Of a stretch of DNA of 64,000 bases, positions 57,192 to 64,000 are shown one piece after another. The position numbers and the translations under genes are program-made. This stretch comes from Halomonas elongata (lineage in GTDB: Bacteria > Pseudomonadota > Gammaproteobacteria > Pseudomonadales > Halomonadaceae), in NCBI RefSeq assembly GCF_029081005.1, contig NZ_JAJQTQ010000013.1:1-64000 (forward strand), in the 5' to 3' direction. The notes under the pieces are model-generated. The model did not search any database. It was not told the DNA's origin and saw nothing but the letters and a program-made list of their open reading frames with translations. Position 1 is the stretch's first letter. Every line of letters begins with the position of its first letter.

Positions 57192-59138
57192 TCAATTCCT
57201 CGCCTGCAGCGATCCGTCGTACCGTCCCTGTCGCTCTGCGGGGGTGAGCAGGGCCACGCCTCGCGTGTCTCCACCCTGGGCGAGGCTTTCGAAGATCACT
57301 CGGTATGTCATCACGGCCTGTACGTAATGCCGGGTTTCGCGGAAGGGAATGCTTTCGACGAAGAGATCGAAGGCCCTGGGGGCGTCGCGCAGCCAGCGGT
57401 CGACACGATGCGGGCCGGCGTTGTAGGCCGCGGCGGCAGCCAGGCGATTGCCGCGGTAACGGTCGAGCATCTCGTCGATGTAGGCGCTGCCCAGGCGGAT
57501 GTTGAGCGCCGGGTCGAGGACGCCGTAGGGCCCCGGATCGGGAAGGCCCAGCTTGCGGCTGACACTGGCCGCGGTGCCCGGCATCAGCTGCATCAGGCCC
57601 CGGGCACCGACCGGTGACAGTGCCTCGGGGTTGTAGGCGCTCTCGCGGCGGGCGATGCCCATCAATAGATAAGGATCGACGCCGGTGTGCTGGCCCCAGC
57701 GCAAGAACTGTTCGCGATAGGCCTCGGGAAAGCGCCATGGCAGCGCGTCCCACAACTTGGCGGCGATAGTGGTCTGTACAAGACGCGCATGCCAGCCGCG
57801 GTGTTGCGCGTAGTCGGCGAGGGCGCGAGCTTCTTCCGTCGAGGCGCGCGCGGCGGCGGCGTACCATTCGCTGGCGGCCAGCCCGGGTTCGTCGATGCGC
57901 AGCAAGGCTTCGGTGCGGCGTACTGCTGGCCAGTCGGCGACACGTTGACGCAATGCCGGGTCGACCTGGGTCGATGACATGTCGAGGGCGTAGGGTTGAC
58001 CCAGGCGATCGGCGGCGGCAAAGCCATAGAAGTCGCGCTCGGTGGCGGCTTTCTTGTAGGCGGAACGTGCCGTGGCGTCATTGCCGAGCTGTGCATGGGC
58101 GCGTCCAAGCCAGTATTGCCAGCGCGCCTTGTCGCGCTGCTCCGGTGCCATTCGGTCGATCCAGCCGATGACGCCATGCCAGTCACGGTCTTCCAGCGCG
58201 ACCCGAGTCCTCAGCTCGAGCAATTCGGCATCGGCCAGTCTCGGCATGGTCTCGTCCACCCAGACCTGGTTCTGACGGATATCGCGTACCAGCGAGTAGA
58301 AGGTCAGGTCGTGCTCGATCGAACGTCGATGTGTCTCGTCGATCGACAGATGTGGGGACACCTTGCGCCAGGCTTCCAGTGCCGCCTCGGTATCGGCTCG
58401 CGTGAAACCGTGCATGGCGGCGGCGAACAGTGCGCCGCTGCCCCGGCAGCCGGGACCGATACAGGTCGGTATCGTGGTGATAGCGGCGTAGTCGGTCTGC
58501 AGACGTGCCATGGCGGCCTTGCCGTCGCCCCAGTCGGGGCCGAGCATGCGGCCCAGGTATTTGGTGAGCCCTGTTTCCCCGTTGCGCCAGGCCAGCATCA
58601 TGCGTTCCCAGATTTCCGGGGGACCGATCTCGCCGCGGGCGCGCAGGGTATTGAACAACGGGTCGCAGGCATCCGGCTGTGAGTGGCCTTCATGCCACAG
58701 TTCTCGTCCACCTTGTGCCGCTGCCGCAGGATCGGTATCGAGCAGGGCGGCATAATAGTGGCATTGGCGCTCGGTGCCATCGGGAACGCCATCGGCTACT
58801 GCCAGGAGATTATCGTCCCGTCCGGCTTCGCCATAGGCCGAGATGGCCTGGCCACGCATCCAGCCGGCCAATGGCGAATCTCCGTGCGTATCGATGAAGT
58901 GCAGGACACTGTCGGGGCTGGCCTCGGGAAGGCGTGCCTTGAGGCGGTGATAGTCGACGTAGCCGGCCAGTACATGGTTCTCGATGGCGGCCTGATCGAT
59001 GGCATGCCATTTCTGGCTACGTGCCGCCTGAAGCGCATCGTGCATGGCGCGATCATCGGCCGGGGCGGCCATTGGCCACCACAGCAGGGCAGCGGTCAGC
59101 AAGGCTTTCCATGAGGCGAAGGACGGGGACCGGAGCAT
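57192..59138 (-). CDS. slt: Soluble lytic murein transglycosylase
   Basis: Periplasmic enzyme that cleaves peptidoglycan glycan strands to 1,6-anhydro ends. The 648 residues have a signal peptide (about 1-27, ending APA-DDR), a long alpha-superhelical U/L domain of many short helices, and a C-terminal SLT domain with the catalytic Glu in ARRESAYNPEALSPVGARG and GLMQLMPGTA. Length matches Slt70. The stop lies 5 bp beyond the CTCGCCT array. Confidence 0.96.
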   Translation of the reverse strand: MLRSPSFASWKALLTAALLWWPMAAPADDRAMHDALQAARSQKWHAIDQAAIENHVLAGYVDYHRLKARLPEASPDSVLHFIDTHGDSPLAGWMRGQAISAYGEAGRDDNLLAVADGVPDGTERQCHYYAALLDTDPAAAAQGGRELWHEGHSQPDACDPLFNTLRARGEIGPPEIWERMMLAWRNGETGLTKYLGRMLGPDWGDGKAAMARLQTDYAAITTIPTCIGPGCRGSGALFAAAMHGFTRADTEAALEAWRKVSPHLSIDETHRRSIEHDLTFYSLVRDIRQNQVWVDETMPRLADAELLELRTRVALEDRDWHGVIGWIDRMAPEQRDKARWQYWLGRAHAQLGNDATARSAYKKAATERDFYGFAAADRLGQPYALDMSSTQVDPALRQRVADWPAVRRTEALLRIDEPGLAASEWYAAAARASTEEARALADYAQHRGWHARLVQTTIAAKLWDALPWRFPEAYREQFLRWGQHTGVDPYLLMGIARRESAYNPEALSPVGARGLMQLMPGTAASVSRKLGLPDPGPYGVLDPALNIRLGSAYIDEMLDRYRGNRLAAAAAYNAGPHRVDRWLRDAPRAFDLFVESIPFRETRHYVQAVMTYRVIFESLAQGGDTRGVALLTPAERQGRYDGSLQARN

Positions 59139-59287
59139 CGGGATATCTCGTTGGTTCGCCGGCGTGAGCCGTGGGTGAATGACGCGAATAGTGTTTCCCT
59201 ATGTCGATGTCGTCGGACAAGACCGAGGCATCCCGTTGAGGATATCCTATCGTCAGGCAGTGCGCTGCGTTTCCTCAGGAGATCATG

Positions 59288-59617
59288 ATGGCTCGATTCA
59301 ATGGATTGGCGCTGTTCCAGCGACTGAAGCACCGTTCCCGGGCCCTGGGGCGGATGCGTCGTGCCTTGCGTCTGTTCGTCCCGATGCTAATCGACGTGGC
59401 ACGTGGCCGCTACCGCCCCGTGCCCTGGTCGGCGATGGGGTGGATGCTGCTGGCGCTGGTCTATCTGCTGTCACCGCTGGACCTGATTCCCGATGTCCTG
59501 ATGCTGATTGGCCTGGTCGACGACGTGGTCGTGGTCGGCTGGCTGCTGACGCGCGTCGATCATTCCCTGGAGGCATATCGCCGCTGGAAGGAGGATGATG
59601 GAGGCACCATATCCTGA
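59288..59617 (+). CDS. DUF1232 (YkvA-like) small membrane protein
   Basis: The 109-residue protein has a basic N terminus and two hydrophobic helices (about 48-60 and 70-88) with the DUF1232 core LSPLDLIPDVLMLIGLVDDV. Function unknown. ATG at 59288 is preferred over 59285 because AGGAG is 6 bp upstream. The gene stands alone, divergent from slt. Confidence 0.88.
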   Translation: MARFNGLALFQRLKHRSRALGRMRRALRLFVPMLIDVARGRYRPVPWSAMGWMLLALVYLLSPLDLIPDVLMLIGLVDDVVVVGWLLTRVDHSLEAYRRWKEDDGGTIS

Positions 59618-59691
59618 TGGCCCTTCGGGGCGGTGGAAGGCGGTCGCTAGCAGGCGATCGTTGGCAAGAAGGCCAGGATGCGCTAGGTTTG

Positions 59692-59707
59692 AATCAAACG
59701 TTTGATT
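59692..59707. promoter_or_regulatory. Perfect 16-bp palindrome before the thioesterase operon
   Basis: AATCAAACGTTTGATT is a perfect palindrome ending 14 bp before the first thioesterase start. It resembles TetR-family operators, including those linked to acyl-CoA or fatty-acid regulators, and overlaps the likely promoter (TTGATTAATG). No matching regulator gene is adjacent. Confidence 0.6.
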
Positions 59708-59721
59708 AATGCAGGCCATCC

Positions 59722-60216
59722 ATGTCGTTCCCGACTCCTGATGCCGCCGACTGGCGGCGCGCCATCACCCGCTTCGTCACGGTGATTCCTCATACCCGAG
59801 GACTCGGCCTGACGGTGCTCGAGGCTGGCCCCGAACGGGTGTTGCTGCGTTTGCCCTGGGATGACGACCTGCTCGGTGACACGGCGCGTGGGCTGCTGCA
59901 TGGCGGCGTGGCGACCATGTTGCTGGACACGGCCTGTGGCTCGGCGGTCCTGCCGGCATTGCCCGAACCGGAGGTGTGTCCGACGCTCGACCTGCGCGTC
60001 GATCACTATCGCCCCGGCGTGACGGGGCAGGCCTTGTATATCGAAGCCCGAGTGGTATCGGTCACGGCCTCGGTGGTGTTCACCGAGGGTCGGCTATGGC
60101 AGGACGCCGAACGGCCGGTGGCACGGGGCGTTGCCAATTTCATGCGTCTCGGAGCGCGCAATACGCCAACGGGATTCAAGCAAGCCCTGTTCGCGGTGGA
60201 GGACGATAATGACTGA
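59722..60216 (+). CDS. PaaI-like hotdog thioesterase (first of a pair)
   Basis: The 164-residue single hotdog-fold protein has the PaaI/DUF4442-type helix GGVATMLLDTACGSAVLPAL and a beta strand pattern with LDLRVDHYRPGVTGQALYIE. Such enzymes hydrolyse acyl-CoA thioesters. It overlaps the next thioesterase gene by 8 bp, so the two are coupled. It lies downstream of a perfect palindrome. Substrate unknown. Confidence 0.88.
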   Translation: MSFPTPDAADWRRAITRFVTVIPHTRGLGLTVLEAGPERVLLRLPWDDDLLGDTARGLLHGGVATMLLDTACGSAVLPALPEPEVCPTLDLRVDHYRPGVTGQALYIEARVVSVTASVVFTEGRLWQDAERPVARGVANFMRLGARNTPTGFKQALFAVEDDND

Positions 60217-60679
60217 GGCCTTCCATGATATCGAATGGCTGGCGCGTACTCGGCAGCGGGGTGATGTATCGGCCTGGCTGGCGCGGATTCCCTATGCTCG
60301 CCGGATAGGCGTGTCGGTCGAGACGGCACCGGATGGCGATGGCCTGTTGTTCCGATTGGCGCCGCGCGAGGACAACATCGGTAACGTGCTGTTGCCGGCC
60401 CTGCATGGTGGCGTGGTGGCGGCCTTCATGGAAACCGCCGCGACCCTGGACCTGATGCTGGCCGCGCGTGAGCCGCGTCTGCCGCGGGTCGTCGACGTCT
60501 CCATCGATTATCTGCGCACGGTCAGGGTCATGCCGACGCTGGCGCGCTGTGAGCTGCTTCGCGAGGGACGGCGCATGGCCAATGTGCGGGTCCGGGCCTG
60601 GCAGGATGACGAAGGAGCGCCGGTGGCGACCGCGCGGCTGCATTTCGCGTTGGGCGGGGTGACGACGCAAGACGCTTGA
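60209..60679 (+). CDS. PaaI-like hotdog thioesterase (second of a pair)
   Basis: The 156-residue hotdog-fold protein has [20 protein letters not shown] and [19 protein letters not shown], the same layout as the preceding protein but with Glu in place of Asp at the helix (METAA versus LDTAC). The pair may form a mixed oligomer. The start at 60209 overlaps the upstream gene. Its stop codon is part of the -35 element of the htpG heat-shock promoter. Confidence 0.88.
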   Translation: MTEAFHDIEWLARTRQRGDVSAWLARIPYARRIGVSVETAPDGDGLLFRLAPREDNIGNVLLPALHGGVVAAFMETAATLDLMLAAREPRLPRVVDVSIDYLRTVRVMPTLARCELLREGRRMANVRVRAWQDDEGAPVATARLHFALGGVTTQDA

Positions 60680-60702
60680 AAAATGCGTGGCGAGCCCCAT
60701 AT
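60675..60702 (+). promoter_or_regulatory. Sigma-32 (RpoH) heat-shock promoter for htpG
   Basis: CTTGAAA (60675-60681), a 13-bp spacer and CCCCATAT (60695-60702) match the sigma-32 consensus CTTGAAA-N13-15-CCCCATNT very closely. The -35 includes the TGA stop of the upstream thioesterase gene (60677-60679). It lies about 73 bp before the htpG start. Confidence 0.9.
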
Positions 60703-60774
60703 CGACGACAGTTATCCACTGGTGGCCGTTGCCACCGCCACCGCTGTCACGTCGAGAAAGGGGTCCGAGATAAG

Positions 60775-62679
60775 ATGACCACTGCCACCCATGAGGAAAC
60801 GCTTGGCTTCCAGACTGAAGTCAAGCAACTGTTGCACCTGATGATTCACTCCCTGTATTCCAACAGGGAGATATTCCTGCGTGAGCTGATCTCCAACGCC
60901 GCCGATGCCTGCGACAAGCTGCGCTACGAGGCGTTGGACAATGACGCCATCTATGAAGGCGACAGCGAGCTGCGCATCGAGATCGAGCATGACCGGGATG
61001 CCGGCACGGTCACGCTGCGTGACAACGGCATCGGCATGAGCCGCGACGAGGTGATCGAGAATCTCGGCACCATCGCGCGTAGCGGCACCTCCGAGTTTCT
61101 CAAGCAGCTGTCCGGTGAGCAGCAGAAGGATGCCAAGCTGATCGGCCAGTTCGGCGTCGGTTTCTATTCCGGCTTCATCGTCGCCGATGACATCACGGTA
61201 CGAACCCGCAAGGCAGGCACCGACGCGAGCGATGGCGTCGAGTGGCGTTCCCGGGGCGAGGGTGAATTCAGCGTGGCGGATATCGAGCTCGAGCGCCACG
61301 GTACCGAGATCGTCCTGCACCTCAAGGAGGATGCTCGGGAATTCGCCGACGACTTCCGTCTCCAGAGCCTGGTGCGCAAGTATTCCGACCATATCGATGT
61401 GCCGGTGCGCATGCCCAAGGTCGAGAAGGCCCGTGATGAGGAAGGCAACGAGATCGAGGGCAGCGAGACCACGACCTGGGAGACCGTCAACGAGGCCACG
61501 GCACTCTGGGTCCGGCCCAAGGCGGAGATCGATGATGACGAGTACAAGGCCTTCTACAAGCATGTGGCCCATGATTTTTCCGATCCCCTGACCTGGAGCC
61601 ACAACAAGGTCGAGGGCAAGCTCGAGTACACCAGCCTGCTATACGTACCGGGTCGCGCGCCTTTCGACCTGTACGAGCGCGATGGTGCCCGGGGCGTGAA
61701 GCTCTATGTGCAGCGCGTCTTCATCATGGACGATGCCGAGCAGTTCCTGCCGCTCTATCTGCGCTTCATCAAGGGGGTGCTGGATACGCGCGACCTGTCG
61801 CTCAACGTTTCCCGCGAGCTTCTGCAGCAGGATCCGCAGGTCGACAAGATCAAGTCGGCGCTGACCAAGCGTTCCCTGGACATGCTCAAGAAGCTGGCCA
61901 AGGATGACGAGGCCTACCAGACGTTCTGGAACACCTTCGGCAGCGTGCTCAAGGAAGGCCCGGCGGAGGATCATGCCAATCGCGAGAAGATCGCCGGCCT
62001 GCTGCGTTTCTCCACCACCCATACCGACAGCGCCACTCAGGACCAGTCACTGGCCGATTACGTTGGGCGCATGAAGGATGGGCAGGAGAAGATCTACTAC
62101 ATCGTCGCCGATGGTTTCAACGCGACGAAGAACAGCCCGCACCTGGAGATCTTCCGCAAGAAGGGCGTCGAGGTCCTGCTGCTCCACGACCGTATCGACG
62201 AGTGGCTGATGAGCCATCTCACCGAGTTCGAGGGCAAGTCCTTTGCCGACGTGGCAAAGGGGAATCTCGATCTCGGCGAGGTCGAGGACGAGGACGAGAA
62301 GAAGGCCCAGGAAGAGACCGCCAAGGCCAAGGAAGACCTGGTCAAGCGTGTCAAGGATGCCCTGGGCGAGGAGGTCCAGGAGGTCAAGGTGACCCATCGC
62401 CTGACCGACTCCCCGGCCTGCGTGGTGTTGCCCGAGCATGAGATGGGCTATCAGATGCGCCGCATCATGGAAGCTGCCGGCCAGCCGATGCCCGAGGTCA
62501 AGCCGATCCTCGAGCTCAATCCCGAGCATGCCCTGGTGACGCGTCTGGAAGGCGCCGATGACTCGGCCTTCGGTGACCTGGCGCGGATCCTGCTCGATCA
62601 GGCGATCATCGCCGAGGGAGGACATCTCGATGACCCGGCAGCTTACGTCAAGCGACTCAATGCGTTGCTGAGTGCTTGA
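60775..62679 (+). CDS. htpG: Molecular chaperone HtpG (Hsp90)
   Basis: Cytoplasmic ATP-dependent chaperone. The 634 residues have the N-terminal GHKL ATPase domain with [16 protein letters not shown] (about 31-46) and DNGIGM, the middle domain with [12 protein letters not shown] and a C-terminal dimerisation domain. The start at 60775 ([20 protein letters not shown]) is chosen because upstream residues are outside the conserved protein and the heat-shock promoter lies there. A hairpin follows the gene. Confidence 0.97.
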   Translation: MTTATHEETLGFQTEVKQLLHLMIHSLYSNREIFLRELISNAADACDKLRYEALDNDAIYEGDSELRIEIEHDRDAGTVTLRDNGIGMSRDEVIENLGTIARSGTSEFLKQLSGEQQKDAKLIGQFGVGFYSGFIVADDITVRTRKAGTDASDGVEWRSRGEGEFSVADIELERHGTEIVLHLKEDAREFADDFRLQSLVRKYSDHIDVPVRMPKVEKARDEEGNEIEGSETTTWETVNEATALWVRPKAEIDDDEYKAFYKHVAHDFSDPLTWSHNKVEGKLEYTSLLYVPGRAPFDLYERDGARGVKLYVQRVFIMDDAEQFLPLYLRFIKGVLDTRDLSLNVSRELLQQDPQVDKIKSALTKRSLDMLKKLAKDDEAYQTFWNTFGSVLKEGPAEDHANREKIAGLLRFSTTHTDSATQDQSLADYVGRMKDGQEKIYYIVADGFNATKNSPHLEIFRKKGVEVLLLHDRIDEWLMSHLTEFEGKSFADVAKGNLDLGEVEDEDEKKAQEETAKAKEDLVKRVKDALGEEVQEVKVTHRLTDSPACVVLPEHEMGYQMRRIMEAAGQPMPEVKPILELNPEHALVTRLEGADDSAFGDLARILLDQAIIAEGGHLDDPAAYVKRLNALLSA

Positions 62680-62714
62680 CGTCGACGTCAGGTCGAAAAA
62701 ATCCACGGTAACAT

Positions 62715-62738
62715 GCGACCCCGTCTCGACGGGGTCGC
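62715..62738 (+). terminator. Terminator hairpin after htpG
   Basis: GCGACCCCGT (62715-62724), loop CTCG, ACGGGGTCGC (62729-62738): perfect 10-bp stem without a long T-run. Confidence 0.65.
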
Positions 62739-62888
62739 GTCGTGTCTGGGCGGCGGTTCGAGCGGTCGTTCGGGGACGTCGCCGACGATGGCATCGGCGT
62801 CATTCGCCTTGAGAAAGGTTTCCATCTCAGGTAAAGATAGCCGGTTCGAGTCGTGAATAACGATAAACCTGAAAAGGGGAGATCCAAC

Positions 62889-64000
62889 GTGAAGATTGGT
62901 GCGCCCAAGGAGTGCGCAGAAGGGGAAGCGCGTGTCGCGTTGACCCCGGATAGCGCCCAGCATCTCCAGAAGCTTGGACACGAATGCTTGGTGGAAGCCG
63001 GTGCCGGCAAGGCAGCCGGATTCGACGATACGGCTTATCGCGAGGCCGGCGTCGAGGTGATCGAAGGCGCCGAGGCGCTGTGGGAGGCGGCGGATGTCGT
63101 CATCAAGGTGCGTGAGCCTTCCGAAGCGGAAGCCGGCCGCCTGACGCAAGACAAGACGCTGATTTCCTTCTTCTGGCCGGCCCAGAACGAGGATCTGCTG
63201 GAGCGCTGTCGTGCGACCGGTGCCAGCGTCATCGCCATGGACATGGTGCCGCGTATTTCCCGGGCCCAGAAGATGGATGCCCTGTCCTCCACTGCCAATA
63301 TCGCCGGTTATCGAGCAGTGATCGAGGCGGGCAATCAGTTCGGGCGTTTCTTTACCGGCCAGGTGACTGCCGCGGGCAAGGTACCGCCGGCCAAGGTGCT
63401 GGTGGTCGGCGCCGGCGTGGCGGGGCTTGCGGCCATCGGTACCGCCACCAGCCTGGGGGCGGTGGTACGCGCCTTCGACGTGCGGCCCGAAGTGGCCGAG
63501 CAGATCGAGTCGATGGGCGCCGAGTTCCTGTTCCTCGACTTCGATGATGCCGAGGACGGCTCGGAAAGCGGTGGCTATGCCAAGCCTTCCAGCCCCGAGT
63601 TCCGCGAGAAGCAGCTGGCGCTGTTCCGCGAGCAGGCCCCGGACGTGGATATCGTCATCACCACGGCCCTGATCCCGGGCAAGCCGGCACCGAAGCTGTG
63701 GCTGGACGATATGGTCAAGGCCATGAAGCCGGGCTCCGTGATCGTCGACCTTGCTGCCGAGCGGGGCGGCAACTGCGATCTCACCGAGCCCGATCAGCGC
63801 ATCGTGACGGACAACGGCGTGGTCATCGTCGGTTACACCGACTTCCCGTCGCGGATGGCGACGCAGGCCTCGCTGCTTTATGCCACCAACGTCCGCCACA
63901 TGATCACCGACCTCACGCCGGAGAAGGATGGCCAGCTCCATCACGACATGGAGGATGATGTCATCCGTGGCTCCACGGTGGCTCATGCGGGCGAGATCAC
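62889..64000 (+). CDS. pntA: NAD(P) transhydrogenase alpha subunit (partial, runs off the window)
   Basis: Proton-translocating transhydrogenase exchanging reducing equivalents between NADH and NADP. The visible 370 codons start at GTG 62889 (after GGGGAGATCC) with KIGAPKECAEGEARVALTP. The NAD-binding Rossmann region (VVGAGVAGLAAIGTATSLGA) and the GGYAKPSSPEF region are present. The C-terminal part lies beyond base 64000, so the gene is incomplete here, not truncated in the genome. Confidence 0.96.
   Translation, partial: MKIGAPKECAEGEARVALTPDSAQHLQKLGHECLVEAGAGKAAGFDDTAYREAGVEVIEGAEALWEAADVVIKVREPSEAEAGRLTQDKTLISFFWPAQNEDLLERCRATGASVIAMDMVPRISRAQKMDALSSTANIAGYRAVIEAGNQFGRFFTGQVTAAGKVPPAKVLVVGAGVAGLAAIGTATSLGAVVRAFDVRPEVAEQIESMGAEFLFLDFDDAEDGSESGGYAKPSSPEFREKQLALFREQAPDVDIVITTALIPGKPAPKLWLDDMVKAMKPGSVIVDLAAERGGNCDLTEPDQRIVTDNGVVIVGYTDFPSRMATQASLLYATNVRHMITDLTPEKDGQLHHDMEDDVIRGSTVAHAGEI

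Noticed and set aside
56873..57247. An open frame that reads through both heptamer arrays, giving a repeat peptide
   Set aside because: The peptide comes from tandem 7-mers in frame cycling, overlaps lysE in another frame and has no ribosome site.

Overview
The window is GC-rich, densely coded gammaproteobacterial chromosome. An rpsU-dnaG-rpoD macromolecular synthesis operon with divergent tsaD, a GbdR-type betaine-catabolism cluster very like that of Pseudomonas aeruginosa, and the acidic high-GC coding style together suggest a halophile of the Halomonadaceae (Halomonas/Chromohalobacter group). This assignment is an inference from gene content; no rRNA or tRNA gene is visible to confirm it.

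Layout: (1) 1-5.7 kb, tsaD divergent from rpsU-dnaG-rpoD. (2) 5.7-9 kb, an unknown membrane protein, a DsdC-like LysR regulator and L-serine dehydratase. (3) 9.2-14 kb, a five-gene branched-chain-type (HAAT) ABC transporter. (4) 14-17.3 kb, a LysR regulator divergent from glutathione-dependent formaldehyde dehydrogenase, then S-formylglutathione hydrolase. (5) 17.6-43 kb, the betaine demethylation island: gbdR, mtgA, an M19 dipeptidase-like protein, a DUF5943-like protein, dgcA-dgcB-etfA-etfB, an IalB protein, two small unknown genes, fdhA, gbcA/gbcB, a second GlxA/AraC-type regulator, glyA, soxBDAG and purU. (6) 43-56.4 kb, housekeeping and accessory genes: a DUF4168 protein, a DUF294 nucleotidyltransferase with an adjacent exonuclease, cobO, a GNAT, a DUF454 protein, pepN, a Kef-type antiporter, a YegS-like lipid kinase, a VOC protein, an acidic lipoprotein, a cold-shock protein and a TM2 protein. 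(7) 56.4-64 kb, a LysE exporter, slt, a DUF1232 protein, two hotdog thioesterases, htpG and the start of pntA, which runs off the window.

The core genes form a continuous route. Glycine betaine is oxidised by GbcAB to dimethylglycine, by DgcAB plus a dedicated ETF to sarcosine, and by SoxBDAG to glycine; GlyA makes serine and SdaA makes pyruvate. One-carbon waste is handled by FrmA/FghA (glutathione-dependent), FdhA (glutathione-independent) and the folate branch (SoxA methylene-THF, GlyA, PurU). No choline dehydrogenase, betaine aldehyde dehydrogenase or recognisable betaine transporter is in the window.

The most unusual structure is a set of heptanucleotide (7-bp period) repeat blocks, perfect or degenerate, lying just after gene ends at four places (1-77, 20702-20729, 23545-23628, 57058-57186). 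Their unit sequences differ but the 7-bp period is shared. Other points are a near-consensus sigma-32 promoter for htpG embedded in the upstream stop codon, a perfect 16-bp palindrome before the thioesterase pair, and missing key residues in LivF-like (Walker A Lys to Arg), DgcA (one Fe-S Cys) and the M19 protein (HxD motif).
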